Positions 25,983-39,152 of a stretch of 64,000 nt of DNA are shown piece after piece. The position numbers and the translations under genes are program-made. This stretch comes from Silene conica (taxonomy: Eukaryota > Streptophyta > Magnoliopsida > Caryophyllales > Caryophyllaceae). The number at the start of each line of letters is the position of its first letter. Positions within the stretch are counted from its first letter, which is position 1. The notes beneath the pieces are model-generated. The model ran no database searches and was not told where the DNA came from. It saw nothing but the letters and a program-made list of their open reading frames with translations. The stretch covers positions 3,725,001 to 3,789,000 of the forward strand of contig CM055318.2 of the NCBI GenBank assembly GCA_029255685.2, written 5' to 3'.

Positions 25983-26323
25983 TCTTCTCAGTTTTGCCCG
26001 CTTTGCGAAACTTGTTTAATGATTGCGGAAATCGTTTATTTCGCTGCTAAATTATTTGTAATGTTGAGGTGCATAGATGGTGTAAAGTAATCTTGTCAAA
26101 TTAGGTTGAAATTATAAGAGAGAAGCACTTTAGGGTTTGTTTCATCCTGCTGCAACAACCACAGGAATGTTTCTCCATTCACTGCCAGGTATTTTCAGGT
26201 TAGATTTACTTGATGATTGTCATATTTGTTTCATTTATAGCTGACTGATGAAATAAGAAAAGGCGGTCCTCGCTTCGGCTTGTTGTGTATACTGTTATGT
26301 CTTTATCGTCTTAAGTTCACGGC

Positions 26324-26840
26324 AGGGCTGAGCATAGGTCCAGAACCGGACCGGACCGGACCGAACCCGAAACCGAATTCTACTAAATTGGGGACCGAAT
26401 ACCGGTTCCTTATGAATTCTACTAAATTGGGGACTGAAGACCGGACCTATAAGGAACCGGTCCTGGACCGGACCGGACCGGTAAAAACCGGACCAACCCG
26501 AGACCGGACCATTTGGACCGATATCCCATTTGATCAAATTTTCTTATTTAACTAGCAATAAAAGTCTTGAATAAAAACGCATACTCTAATTTGTACTACT
26601 TTCCACATCACGCAGAAGAACGCATAAGTAATAACTAGCCAAAATAACACATTAAACAACTTTAGAATTCAGGAGTCAAGCGTTCAATAATCACAATTTT
26701 GACTCAATTCGGTCCTATCGGTCTGGACCGAAAATTTTCGGTTTTGGACCGGACCGAAACTCAACCGGACCGGGTTCAGTCTGGACCAAACGGTCCGGTT
26801 CGATCCATTTTTCCGGTCTGGACCGAGTTTTGCTCACCCT
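26324..26840. mobile_element. hAT-like MITE rich in CCGGACCGG
   Basis: Ends AGGGCTGAGCATAGGTCC and GGACCGAGTTTTGCTCACCCT are inverted, with CACGGC shared by both flanks. The interior repeats GGACCGGACCGG, and ATTCTACTAAATTGGGGAC occurs twice. Two overlapping frames of 80-91 codons here are products of this repetition, not genes. Confidence 0.75.
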
Positions 26841-27067
26841 ACACGGCTACACGCTAATACGATTTAGCCATTTTACAATAAACTTGTGTAAAACCGTCTT
26901 TCACAAGTATCGTGAAGGTATTATGAAGTTAAAATTATTACGAGTAACTAATTTTGTAAAATAATCTAAACATGTAAACAACCGAAGCTAAACTGAATAG
27001 ACTACTCGCTTAAGCCCTTCTCGAAACAAAGGGCTGTACTCGCTTCGTTGAATGGTGTCTGATGTAC

Positions 27068-29025
<1,958 letters not shown>

Positions 29026-29567
29026 CTTCTACGACCTGTATTTTCGACAAAAAACTATTTCATGTTTACGTTATTAGCGATTTCATATTATCGACTTGTA
29101 TTCATACAACGGTTTTACATGCGCTGTTTCAAGAGAAGAATTCTATAGTAATGTGCCTTAATTGTGATCATATTATAAAACAATTTAATAGACGGAATCG
29201 TGAACATTTACTAACTAATACTACAAAAACGAAATGCATAATATTACCTTAGATTATTTAATTGATATGAATTCTAAAAAATTACTTTTACCCAAGAGAA
29301 AAAAAATTGAGATAGATAAAAATGAAAGAAGAGGAAAGGAGGAGCTTGTTTTATGGAAATTCAATTGTTATCATTTGGCGACACTCACGAGTGGCCATGC
29401 ACTTAACATTTTTGCAATATATAAAGAGTATGACATGTCGATATATGGATCGATGTTATTAGGGCGGGTATAAGTTGATATTGTTTGTATCGGTCGTATT
29501 TGGAATAAATACGGTTAAAGTTTTTGTGATTTGTGGAGCGGGTATAGGTATAGGCCTAGGGATGTCA
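29026..29567. other. Actin leader/promoter region
   Basis: AT-rich upstream flank of actin on the minus strand, expected to hold its leader intron and promoter. Inverted AAACGGTTTT-like motifs and one short unrecognised plus-strand frame at 29234-29473. No other gene. Confidence 0.4.
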
Positions 29568-29687
29568 ATGGGGTGGGTTTTGGCGGGTCTCGCCCCGCAC
29601 CTGCCCCACATGAGACCCGCCCCATACCCACCCCGCCCCACACCCACCCCGCTCGCCCCGCCCCATTTATACCCACCTAATAAATAA

Positions 29688-30733
29688 TCTTATCTATATA
29701 AAACCAAAAACATTTCAAGCATTCTCCTTAAGCCACATCATCACATGCAAATTTTTATTTTAAATTTTTTTAAGTAAATGTTTAAGTTTTAAACGTAAAT
29801 GTTTACGTTTATGTTTTCTACACGTAAATATTAGTAATAACAATGAATAATGAATAATTTAAAATGTAAATAATTCAGTCCAAATATTTAGTACAATAAT
29901 AAATTACAATAACAATCAAAATAAAGTACGAAAAAATAAATCAACTATCTTGTCTATATTAATACAGGAACATTTCATGCAATTTCGTGCGTCCGCATCA
30001 TTACGTCCATTTTCTTTTATTTTCAAAAAAATATAGAATTAATTTTAGAAAAACCAACTTCGTTAATAAAATGTCGTCGAATAATTAATACAAAACTTCA
30101 ACGAACCACCATCATCAATTCTATTTACGTTGCATAAATAAGACAACATGAAAATGGAGAATTCTCAATAGTCCACATAATCTATCAATAATAATAAAAA
30201 AAAAGATGAACAAAAAACATTATTTGACAATGAAAATATAAATGATAAAAAAATGGTGAAACAAATAATGTTGTTATATTATTTTACAAGCTTTTAACCC
30301 TCACAGTTCAATACGCAAATTTTTGAGATACTAACAAATTTAAGTAATATTTTTGAATAATAAATAGTTTTCAGCAAAAAAGTTGTTAATAAATAGTATT
30401 ATTTTAATTTTCAATTAAAAATTGAGATCAACAAAAAGTTATTAACAAAATAAATAAACTATAAAACTCTGTTAAGTAAATGTTAGAGCATTCCGTTAAA
30501 ATAATACTTTAAAAGAATTCGTTATAGATATTGAGCTTATACACTATAATGAGTAGATCTAAAATTTTTGTTATCATGTTTCAACGGAATTTGTGCATTT
30601 TTCACGGATTTAAAACATATGCAAATAGAATATTAAATATACATAAATTTTGGTTTAACATTTTTAAATATTAATCATTATATCGATATTCTTAAAATTA
30701 TACCCGTGCAATTTTGCACGGGTTAAAAACTAG
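29688..30733 (+). mobile_element. Non-autonomous Helitron (nested)
   Basis: It starts A/TCTTATCTATATAAAACC and ends with the hairpin CCCGTGCAATTTTGCACGGG (30703-30722) then CTAG/T at 30730-30734, the Helitron 3' signature. A second TC-type start (TCTTGTCTATATTAATACAG at about 29945) suggests an inner or older copy. No Rep/helicase sequence. Confidence 0.7.
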
Positions 30734-31074
30734 TAATATCTAATAGTAATATATAAGAATAATAAGATAAAATAAATATAACTTAAATTAATAAAAAAAA
30801 AATTAATAAATTAAATCTATCCTACCCAGCTACCCACTTCCCCATGCCCAAACAAGTAAATAAGTAAAATAACCCACTAACCCAGAGTACCCACTACCCA
30901 GACTTCCCACTTCCCCAGTCGGCCAGTCCAATAAGGCAATAAACAATAATCACTAATAAATCGTTATCACTACATTCAGGTCATTTACCAACTACCCAAA
31001 TTCCCCTAAATCCCCGTTTTCCTAATCTGATAAAACAAACGGAGCTGAAGAATTGAAGATGAAGAATTGACACA

Positions 31075-31263
31075 AATTCTTATTTGCAACGGCACTATCC
31101 GTCGCAAGCTTGTGACGGATACCGTTTCCTCTCACAAAATACCCACTTTTTCTCTCTCTTCAACACTATTCATGTGGTCCCCTTTCTCCACTAAATCATT
31201 TTCTACCCATTTTATCTCACAAAATATCCGTCACAAATAACGACCCGTCGCAAGCAAGACTTA
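31075..31263. mobile_element. MITE, CTTGCGACGG family, copy B (inverted)
   Basis: Reads ATTCTTATTTGCAACGGC to GTCGCAAGCAAGACTT, the reverse of 14513-14703 with few differences, so amplification looks relatively recent. It sits inside the composite element 29568-31657. Confidence 0.85.
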
Positions 31264-31657
31264 CTAAAGAATTGAAGAGTATTTGTTGTGTAGTTTTGTT
31301 TACTCTTCTAAGTACTCTGTCAGAATTTGGGCTTTCGGCTGCTGTTTGTGCATGTTTTTGGTGGTATATTTGTAGGTAAAACCATTTTATGGCTCCACGA
31401 ACTCTAGTTAATTGAATGTTAAGGCATTTTGCGAAAACTTATTTGTATAAGTAGTATGACAAGTATATTTTAGATTTAAGATTTACATTTCTTGAGGAGA
31501 TAGGCGGGTCAACCGCGGGTCCCCGCGGGGCGGGGATGGTTTTGAATAGTTCAACCCGTCGCGGGTCGCAGGGCGGGCGCGGGTACGCATTAAAAGTTCG
31601 CGGGGCGGGCGCGGGTTGACCCCCCTCCGCACACGCCCCGCCCCATTGACATCCCCC

Positions 31658-32823
31658 TTTTAAATCATGGCTTCTTATTAAACTAATTCAACCTGAATAA
31701 ATCGACTTGTTATCTAACTCACATTCAAACCACGACCTCATGTTTGATCCCCTTCGCAAGAATGTAGAGGTGATCATGGTTCGATTTTGGATCGAGTTAA
31801 GTCATTTGAATTAAGCCTGAGAGGTAATGGGCCTTTTTGGATAGGTCCATAATTTTTTTGGGCCTAGTTGAGGGCCCAATCATGCATGGAAAATATTTGT
31901 GTTGGACCGGGTGGGTTTTGGCCGATCAGTTCCACGAGAAAATTATTGCCACATATCGATTATTATCCTTAAATAACTTGGAAATAGGTCTCAATATTTA
32001 ATGTCGTATACCACCACTTAATCACTTATCTTTAAATAAGTAAATGAAAACGCTACCTGACCCGAGTCTTTGAAAGCACTCGAAAACCTAACTTGAGCCC
32101 TAATTTTTTATGGGTCTAATGAAGCACGTAATTAGTCGCATTACAATAGAGCTTATAGAGGAAAGGAGGGAATAGCCTACAATACCCAGTCTTAACTGTT
32201 AAATTAAGACATTTTCCGTAAACACACAATTGAAAACCCTAATAGACACCAAAGATTATCGTGAAGGCAAGTCGGTAACCATGATTTTTCTTATCCCTTT
32301 ACCCATCTCAAACAAAACTAGTTTCAACACTGCAAATTTGCACGGTATAGGAAGAATAATATAAGAATATATTATTATTTATTAACAAAGTATACACGAT
32401 ATCTAATTGGGTAAAATTTATGTGCAAAACGGGTTCTTCTAACTCCTATCAAGCCATACACCATTAGCGATATCAATAATATGGATCAGGTTCGGGTTAA
32501 TTAAGCCTCATCCGTCAATCCGTCATCCGTCATCCATCTACCCCTTTAACCCGATATTTTAGGCGAATATGCTAGATTTTTAAAATAAATATATTAGCTA
32601 GCGAAAATAAAACAATTTTAAGATTAGCCTCCGAGTTATAAAGCTAATTCTACGTATAAAATAGTCTTACAAAGTTACGGTTCCAAGAAATTGATTCGAT
32701 CCGATCTGATCCGATCCGATTACTTGCCATAGTTGCCACTTGCCAGCACCAAAACAAGGCCCAATAGCCACGGAATTTAACCTAAAAATTTAACCTAATT
32801 GAGGTGTCTATCAAATCTGAGTC
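31658..32823. other. Intergenic upstream of the RING-vWA gene
   Basis: No gene seen. Contains a possible minus-strand Helitron 3' end near 32318-32350 (weak) and short tandem CCGTCATCCGTCATCC at about 32519 and GATCCGATCTGATCC at about 32697. Confidence 0.4.
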
Positions 32824-32831
32824 TATAAATA
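32824..32831 (+). promoter_or_regulatory. TATA box of the RING-vWA gene
   Basis: TATAAATA lies 110 bp upstream of the proposed ATG at 32934, a usual distance allowing a leader of roughly 75-80 bases with CT-rich sequence (CCTCCTCATCTCTCTTC) near the expected start. Confidence 0.6.
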
Positions 32832-32933
32832 CACCATGCCCTCATTGATTCAAGACCTCCTCATCTCTCTTCAAACCCTTCTTCAGAGTTTGAAAGTTCT
32901 GACAAGTTTCGATCATCAAATCCTAACGAAGTC

Positions 32934-35638
32934 ATGGTTACCGTCACGGTAATCGATTACGTTTCTAATTCGCTTTGTTTTGAAAACAATTAATTAACTC
33001 TCAAAGATTAAAGATTTTATAATTCGCTTGTTTTTAAAAACAATTAATTAAGTCTCAAAGATTAAAGATTAGATTTTGCATAAAATTGAATATAATTGGC
33101 AATATTATCACGATTTTACGATTTTACGATGTTTTCAGACTATAATTTGATTTGCAAGAGTACAGTTAGATTATATTATGACTGCGTATTTCCGACCCCT
33201 TTACCTTCCAATTTGCGCCATTGAGGCATTAGCATATTGTTCTTGATCTTTTGAGTTGAATTTCTTGATGTGTATTATTCTGTATCCGCTTTAAAATTTC
33301 GGTACCAGTCAAAGTCATGGTCACGGTATAATCGGTCCTTAATCAACTGAAAAGCGATAAAACCCGTCTGATACGTATAACACGGCCAAGATTACTCCCT
33401 TTGTGTTGATCATTCGTGAGGAGTAATTTAATCAAACGCGCGAGTAATATTTGGTTCGTTTTATTTTGTACTCAGGATATATGCAACATCTGCAATGGAT
33501 ACATTAGCACAGGAACATTGTTCACAGCAGAATGCTCCCACAACTTCCACAACAACTGCATCTTCCACAATGGCGGTAGCCATATCGATATCTGTCCGAC
33601 TTGCCATACTACTTGGACTCCATTGTCGTCCCCGTATGCTTCAGGTCCTAGTTTTGATGATGATGAGCCCCTCCCTTCCCTAACATCTTCTCCCCAAGAA
33701 GGTGGTGGGGTTAGGACAATGACTGTCAAGGCCTTGCCCGAGTATCCGGCTTTAAGCAATTCAGAAAAATCTGACTCATTCGCGGTCCTTTTGGGTATCC
33801 GTGCCCCTTTGCTGTCTGCTGGGGACGATGAAGACGATATGAATGATCGCCCGTCTCTTGATCTTGTTGCTGTTCTTGATGTGAGTGGTAGTATGTATGG
33901 GAAAAAACTGGCACTTTTGAAAGAAGCGGTCGCTTTTGTGATCAACAACTTAGGCCCCATGGACCGTCTTTCCATCATTACGTTCTCAAGTAAGGCTCAA
34001 CGATTAACCCCTTTAACGAGGATGACTGAAGCGGGTCGAGCTGATGTATTAAAATCCGTGGACTTGATCCGGGCAGACGGGTATACTAACATAATTGCAG
34101 GACTGAAAACGGCTGTCAAAGTCTTGGACCAGAGACGACAGAAGAACCCGGTTACTAGTATCATTCTGCTTTCAGACGGTCAAGACACTTGCAATCGTGA
34201 TTTCTTCTCACGCCTCAATCGGCTTCCTCAGTCCATTAGATCTAATGCGAATGCTGTAAAGCCAGGGCCGAATGTAGCCCAGGTTTACACATTTGGGTTT
34301 GGGGCTGACCACGATTCCAAAGCACTCCACGCGATATCAGATGGGGCAGGAGGAACGTTCTCGTACATTGAAGCGATTGAGGTGATTCAAGATGCATTTG
34401 CTTTATGCCTTGGTGGGCTATTGAGTGTCGTTGCGCAGGAAGTTGAAGTTCAGGTTCAGTCAGGGTCGCGCGAGATTCAAATCAAGAACATCGTATCTGG
34501 GAGATATAAAAACAAGGTTGATGCCTGTGGTAGTCAATGTGGGGTGGTATATGTCGGCGATGTTTATGCAGACGAAGAGAAGCAATTCCTGGTGTACCTC
34601 TCAGTCCCACCAACTGAAAAAGACGACAACAAATCGATGACAAACCTGTTGGAGGTCAGGTGTTGTTACAAGGATCCGTTGTTGGATAAAATAATCGTTT
34701 CTAATACAGTCAGTGCTGAAATACGGAGGCCGTTAACTCCGCTGTCAGAAGAAGACAAGCGGATTGACTTAGAGGTGGAGAGGGAGAAAAACCGGGTTTT
34801 GATAGCAGAAGGAATTGCATTGGCACAAGAAATGGCAGAGCGATTGGAGCTAGATGACGCTCGTTCCCTACTCGAGAAGAAGAGGAATGTCGTATTGCAG
34901 TCATACGGAGGACAGATAGGGGACGAGACCACTATGTCTCTCTATGATCAGGCCGGCATTGTCAAGGACCGTATGCAGACTCAACAAACCTACTTTGGAG
35001 GTGGCCGAGCTTACGCGTTCTCAACTCAGCTCTCTCATATGTATCAGAGAGCTGCTACTCAAGTTCTTGGAAATCAGCAATCGGGTTATTCTCCTAATCC
35101 TCCTAACTTTTCTCCCTGTTCTCCGAACTGGCCCGGTTCTGCAGGTTATTCTGCATGCTATTCTCCCGATTCTCCGACTTATTCTCCGACTTCTCCCAGT
35201 TATTCTCCCACTGCTCCTAACTATTCTCCCTGTTCTCCGAACTGGCCCGGTTCTGCAAGTTATTCTGCAGGCTATTCTCCTAATCCTCCTAATTATTCTC
35301 CCTGTTCTCCGAACTGGCCCGGTTCTGCAACTTATTCTCCGACTCCTCCTGCTTATTCTCCGACTTCTCCTGCTTATTCTCCGACTCCTCCTGGTTATTC
35401 TCCTAGTTATTCTCCCGATTCTCCTGATTATTATCCGAGTTCTCCTGGTTATTCTCCCGATTCTCCTTCTTATTCTACCTCGTCTCCTACTCATGCTCCG
35501 ACATCTCCTGGTTACTCTCCCATGGTAGAAGATGATCCCCCTAAGGTGGCTAGATGTAATTTCCAGACTACATATATGAAGCAAATGTTGAAGAAATCAC
35601 AGCTCGAGCGCCACGCCAATGGTGCTGTTGGTCCATGA
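32934..35638 (+). CDS. WAV3-type RING-finger/vWA protein with an RNA polymerase II CTD-like repeat tail
   Basis: A short first exon (32934-32948, MVTVT) joined to 33476-35638 gives about 725 aa. A variant ATG exon at 33317 is also possible, so the N terminus is uncertain. RING: CNIC...CSHNFHNNC...CPTC (residues 7-50). vWA domain: MIDAS DVSGSM, then DGYTNI and LLSDGQD (about 150-310). This order matches plant WAV3/WAVH/EDA40 E3 ubiquitin ligases, which control root growth direction (family from memory). A helical region and then about 145 residues (543-688) of YSPxxPx heptads follow, for example [20 protein letters not shown] and [17 protein letters not shown]. They closely resemble the RNA polymerase II CTD consensus YSPTSPS. 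A larger unit [13 protein letters not shown] recurs three times. I know of no WAV3 relative with such a tail. Confidence 0.88.
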
Positions 35639-35936
35639 ATCTTATCTAAGAGAAAAATCGGAGTTGAATAATGTAGTCGTAGACTCGTAGCTTTATATTT
35701 GCTCGTTATGCTTTTCTGGTTAGCAAATACTCTGTAGTTTTCGGTATGTTGCAGGAAACGGATTTTATGGTTAAGTCGTCTTTCTCGACACATTTTCTGA
35801 ATTTACAGTCACAGTTTATCGCGCAAAACAATAAACAAATTCATTCAAACTCAGGAAAGAAACACACAATCAATAGCAAACATCATAAATACTAAGTTTC
35901 GAAAAAAAAAAATGAGGCAATCTGCAATCTGCACTC
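35639..35936. other. Short spacer between convergent genes
   Basis: Roughly 300 bp separate the RING-vWA stop from the F-box stop on the other strand. AT-rich, presumably both 3' UTRs. No other feature. Confidence 0.5.
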
Positions 35937-37097
35937 CTAGCCGATCCTAGGCGAAACCAATGTGCTTGCATAAGGCTGGAGACCGCGATGCTTGAATTTC
36001 ATCTGAGTCGGGAATGACACAATGCTTTCGTTCCCCAAATTATAACGAACAATATCATACTTCTTCTTGAAACGCAGGTACAACCACCAGTATCCTCCAA
36101 ATAACCTTACAGGTCTTAAACTCGAATCTGAAAGACACCCGAATTTGTTCTTAAGCTGATCATAGAGCGGAATCATATCCATATTAGCTAATTTAGTCCA
36201 CTTCCCGGATTTCACGTCTGTCAATTTCCAGAGCCGCCATTTGTATCCGCACACTTGTATAAACCCTAGACTCGTTCCTATACTTACAACCGAGACTAAT
36301 GTATTTGATTTATGCATGGCCGGGGGATGAGAAAACTGATACAGAGTTTCTGTATCGACATTAATGGCTAAACCAAAGGAATTCGCTTTATTGTATGTAA
36401 ACCAGTATATAAATCCTGCTAAACAGAACGGCCGAAGAAGCATTGATTCAATCGATGTTTGGTTCACTGGTATACCTTCAAGATCGAGAAATCTCCAAGC
36501 TTTATCAATGCCGATAGTAAATACCCTTATCTGTAGTTCTGTGACGAATAGTGTCCGTTTAACAAAAACATGAACTGCTTTGTAATGACCAGAGGAATCG
36601 ACTGCTAAACCAGCAGTACTCTCGACATCTGAGCTCAAACCCGTTAAGGGAGGAAGACGGGTTCTTAGAATAGCGGCGGGATTCGTAACATAAAGTATTA
36701 TTTCTCTGTCTAACAAATCCGTAAGCAAGACTAACCCATTGAAACAACCAAGTATTTTGGGAAACGGGGTAAAGATGCCAAAGGCGGGAATTGGAATAAC
36801 GGTTTCATTAAGTTTAGGCGTGGCTGAATCGACAATCACGAGATTATAAACCCGATGTAAGTCCACCTCGTCTTGAACGAGGAAACCGGGAGTAGACAGT
36901 TCACGATGTGTTGTAACGAAAAGAGGGTCGCTAACTATATCGTACCATTGCTTGCAGACATATCTCGCAACCTCGTGCAGGACATTAGCAGGAACAAATA
37001 CTAGGATGTTAAATATTATATCTGTTGAAAAATATGGAGCGTCTGTTGCGGCCGTCATCGTCGTCGTCTTCGTCTCTGACATTCCTGGTGTCTTCAA
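35937..37097 (-). CDS. F-box protein with F-box-associated domain
   Basis: Single exon of 386 codons. A second Met (MSETKTTTM, five residues in) could be the start. The F-box is at about residues 22-60 (FSTDIIFNILVFVPANVL, then VCKQWYDIV). A C-terminal region of FBA type follows with LGCFNGLVLL, VTNPA, LPPLTG and repeated aromatic strands (WWLYLRFKKKYDIVRYNLG). Such proteins are substrate-selecting subunits of SCF ubiquitin ligases. The family is large and quickly evolving in plants, so the target cannot be predicted. It is convergent with the RING-vWA gene. Confidence 0.88.
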   Translation of the reverse strand: MKTPGMSETKTTTMTAATDAPYFSTDIIFNILVFVPANVLHEVARYVCKQWYDIVSDPLFVTTHRELSTPGFLVQDEVDLHRVYNLVIVDSATPKLNETVIPIPAFGIFTPFPKILGCFNGLVLLTDLLDREIILYVTNPAAILRTRLPPLTGLSSDVESTAGLAVDSSGHYKAVHVFVKRTLFVTELQIRVFTIGIDKAWRFLDLEGIPVNQTSIESMLLRPFCLAGFIYWFTYNKANSFGLAINVDTETLYQFSHPPAMHKSNTLVSVVSIGTSLGFIQVCGYKWRLWKLTDVKSGKWTKLANMDMIPLYDQLKNKFGCLSDSSLRPVRLFGGYWWLYLRFKKKYDIVRYNLGNESIVSFPTQMKFKHRGLQPYASTLVSPRIG

Positions 37098-37602
37098 ATT
37101 TCTGCCCTAGTAGCTAAATATCTGAAAAACCGTTACATAATAAGATATTGTGTTTTTGGTTTAGGAAAGGAGTCTACCTTATACTATAAATAAAAACGAA
37201 TTATAGGCATGTTCAATTTTCAAGCCCGTTAATTAACACAATGTTGTGTTGGGCTGAAACGATCTGAAGTTATAAACTGAAAAACTGAACATAATAACGT
37301 TGAACTTAATTGAACTAAACTTATCAACGGCTGTTCAATTTGGTCTTTAATTTCAATTTGACACGGTTAATTTTTTCAAAGTAAATATAACAAATTAAAC
37401 GTATTTAAATAGAAGTGTAACACCCGTGAAAATTCAGGGGATTGTTCAATTTTAATTTTTATAGAGAAGGAACAATTAAGTTGTTAAATATATTAATAAC
37501 CGAAGTGGTGTATAGGTAAAATTTTTAATAAAAATAAATAAAAAAGTTTATATATAATAAGATATATTAATTTAATTAAGTTGTTAAATATATTTGATTT
37601 TG
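37098..37602. other. F-box gene upstream region
   Basis: AT-rich with no gene. It probably contains the F-box promoter on the minus strand. The minisatellite of the next entry begins at its right edge. Confidence 0.4.
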
Positions 37603-38470
37603 TGAGTTGGTACCCATATTAATTAAGATGGTTAACACGGTTAATTAAGTGATTGTATAATTAATTTCAGTTTTTTATTTGGTTTTGAGAATTGGTGTAA
37701 CACCCCAAGAGTATGAGAGAAAAGTTGTCCCACATCGGTAGAATGTGAGTCATGTGATATGTTTATAATAGCTCCCACCCACCAATTAGTAACAAGGCCT
37801 TGTGCTTTTGGGCTTAAGTGAGGACAAATAATAGGCCCAAAAGTGCACACCCATCTTATTGGGTTTGTGTTACCACGGTGGTGGGTCGGGTTGTTACAAA
37901 TGGTATCAGAGCGACCCTGCGATCGTGTGGTGAGCCTGTGGTCGGGAGTACCTGGGTCACACACCTAGCGGGGGAGGATTCTGGCCCTGGTTGTGGTCAA
38001 GTTTGAGGCACAACGAGGACGTTGTGTTCTTTAAGTGGGTCACACACCTAGCGGGGGAGGATTCTGGCCCTGGTTGTGGTCAAGTTTGAGGCACAACGAG
38101 GACGTTGTGTTCTTTAAGTGGGGGAGTTTGTAACACCCCAAGAGTAGAAAAGTTGTCTCACATCGGTAGAATGTGAGTCATGTGATATGTTTATAATAGC
38201 TCCCACCCACCAATTAGTAACAAGGCCTTGTGCTTTTGGGCTTAAATGAGGACAAATAATAGGCCCAAAAGTGCACACCCATCTTATTGGGTTTGTGTTA
38301 CCACGGTGGTGGGTCGGGTTGTTACAATTGGTACTCATATTAATTAACACGGTTAATTAGGTAGTTGTATAATTAATTTCAGATTTTTATTTGGTTCTGA
38401 GAATTGGTACCCATATTAATTAACACGGTTAATTAGGTAGTTGTGTAATTAATTTCAGTTTTTTATTTGT
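37603..38470. repeat. Minisatellite (~75-90-bp unit) interrupted by a TRIM
   Basis: Three units share GAGAATTGGTACCCATATTA, AATTAACACGGTTAATTA and a TAATTTCAG(T/A)TTTTTATTTG block: about 37603-37695, 38330-38405 and 38406-38470. The TRIM at 37696-38326 splits the first from the second. Confidence 0.75.
37696..38326 (+). mobile_element. TRIM (terminal-repeat retrotransposon in miniature), looks whole
   Basis: A 203-bp left LTR (37696-37898) and 198-bp right LTR (38129-38326) both run TGTAACACCCC...GGGTTGTTACA. The initiator-Met-type primer site TGGTATCAGAGC lies at 37901-37912. A purine-rich AAGTGGGGGAGT precedes the right LTR. Flanks ATTGG (37691-37695 and 38327-38331) are a perfect 5-bp duplication. 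The 230-bp interior contains an 80-bp tandem duplication (CACACACCTAGCGGGGGAGG twice). No protein, as usual for TRIMs. High LTR similarity suggests a fairly young insertion. Confidence 0.95.
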
Positions 38471-38623
38471 TCTAGTTTGCTGATGTGAAAACATGGCCAA
38501 CACAGTTTTGCATGATTGGCTAAAATAAAACATAATTTCTGAAGTTGAATGAGACAACATGAATATCCTCATTCTTATACCACATTGTGCCATATATGCA
38601 GAAATGCAAGATTCTTTTATATA

Positions 38624-39152
38624 CTCCCTTCTATTCAACATAACCTTCCCCATTTGGGGAGGCACCAAGAATAAGGAGATGATTAAAATATAGGAATGTA
38701 TTGGTGTGGGAGTTAGGTAATTGGAGAGAGGTATGTATTGTGGGGTATTGTTATGAGTAAAGTGATTAAAATAAGTACTTGGGGTATTGTGGTGAGGTGA
38801 GGTGATTAAAATATATAAATGACTACACTACCACTATGCATTTTACACACTATTCACAAACGGTCATTCAAATCCGATTTTCTCTCGATACGTAAATGAA
38901 ATTATATCTATGTGGAATCTTGTTTGATTCGTCTTTACGAGTATATTATTAATATCTAACTTTTATAATTTTTGAAAATACGTAGCTAACAATATTTGCC
39001 GTATAAAATACGCGTTGGCAAACATGTAAAAAGAAAGTGGTAGTGTGGACTTGAATGGAGGGAGTATAAAACTTTACCAAAAAAGGAAATAGGGAAGGTA
39101 TTGTGAATTGATGAAAAAGGAAAGAGGGAAGGTTATTATAAATAGGAGGAAG
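38624..39152. mobile_element. Stowaway-like MITE, possibly a nested pair
   Basis: CTCCCTTCTATTCAACATAA and the inverse TTATAAATAGGAGGAAG are flanked by TA. At 529 bp it is longer than usual. A second terminus-like GAATGGAGGGAG followed by TA at about 39055-39066 suggests a nested relative. Confidence 0.7.

Larger units (their letters stand above)
29568..31657. mobile_element. Composite DNA transposon with GC-rich ends and nested insertions
   Basis: The left end AGGGATGTCAATGGGGTGGG is the inverse of the right end CCGCCCCATTGACATCCC. Both continue as GGCGGG / CCCGCC-rich arms (29568-29675; 31500-31657). The AT-rich centre holds a Helitron-like element (29688-30733) and a CTTGCGACGG-family MITE (31075-31263). 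Transposase sequence was not seen; flanking duplication is not clear. Confidence 0.7.

Noticed and set aside
26280-26555. Overlapping 91- and 80-codon frames rich in GPxxxTGP-like repeats
   Set aside because: They arise from GGACCGGACCGG iterations inside an hAT-like MITE.
32318-32350. Minus-strand Helitron 3' end (CTAG beside a GTGCAAATTTGCA stem)
   Set aside because: The stem is imperfect and no matching TC-type 5' end was found to the right.
35021-35584. Long minus-strand and alternate-frame ORFs over the YSP repeats
   Set aside because: Regular heptad DNA keeps other frames open by chance; the sense frame has RING and vWA domains upstream.
37641-38350. Frames with GNTNPIRWVCTFGP on the minus strand, present twice
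   Set aside because: They are antisense readings of the two TRIM LTRs.
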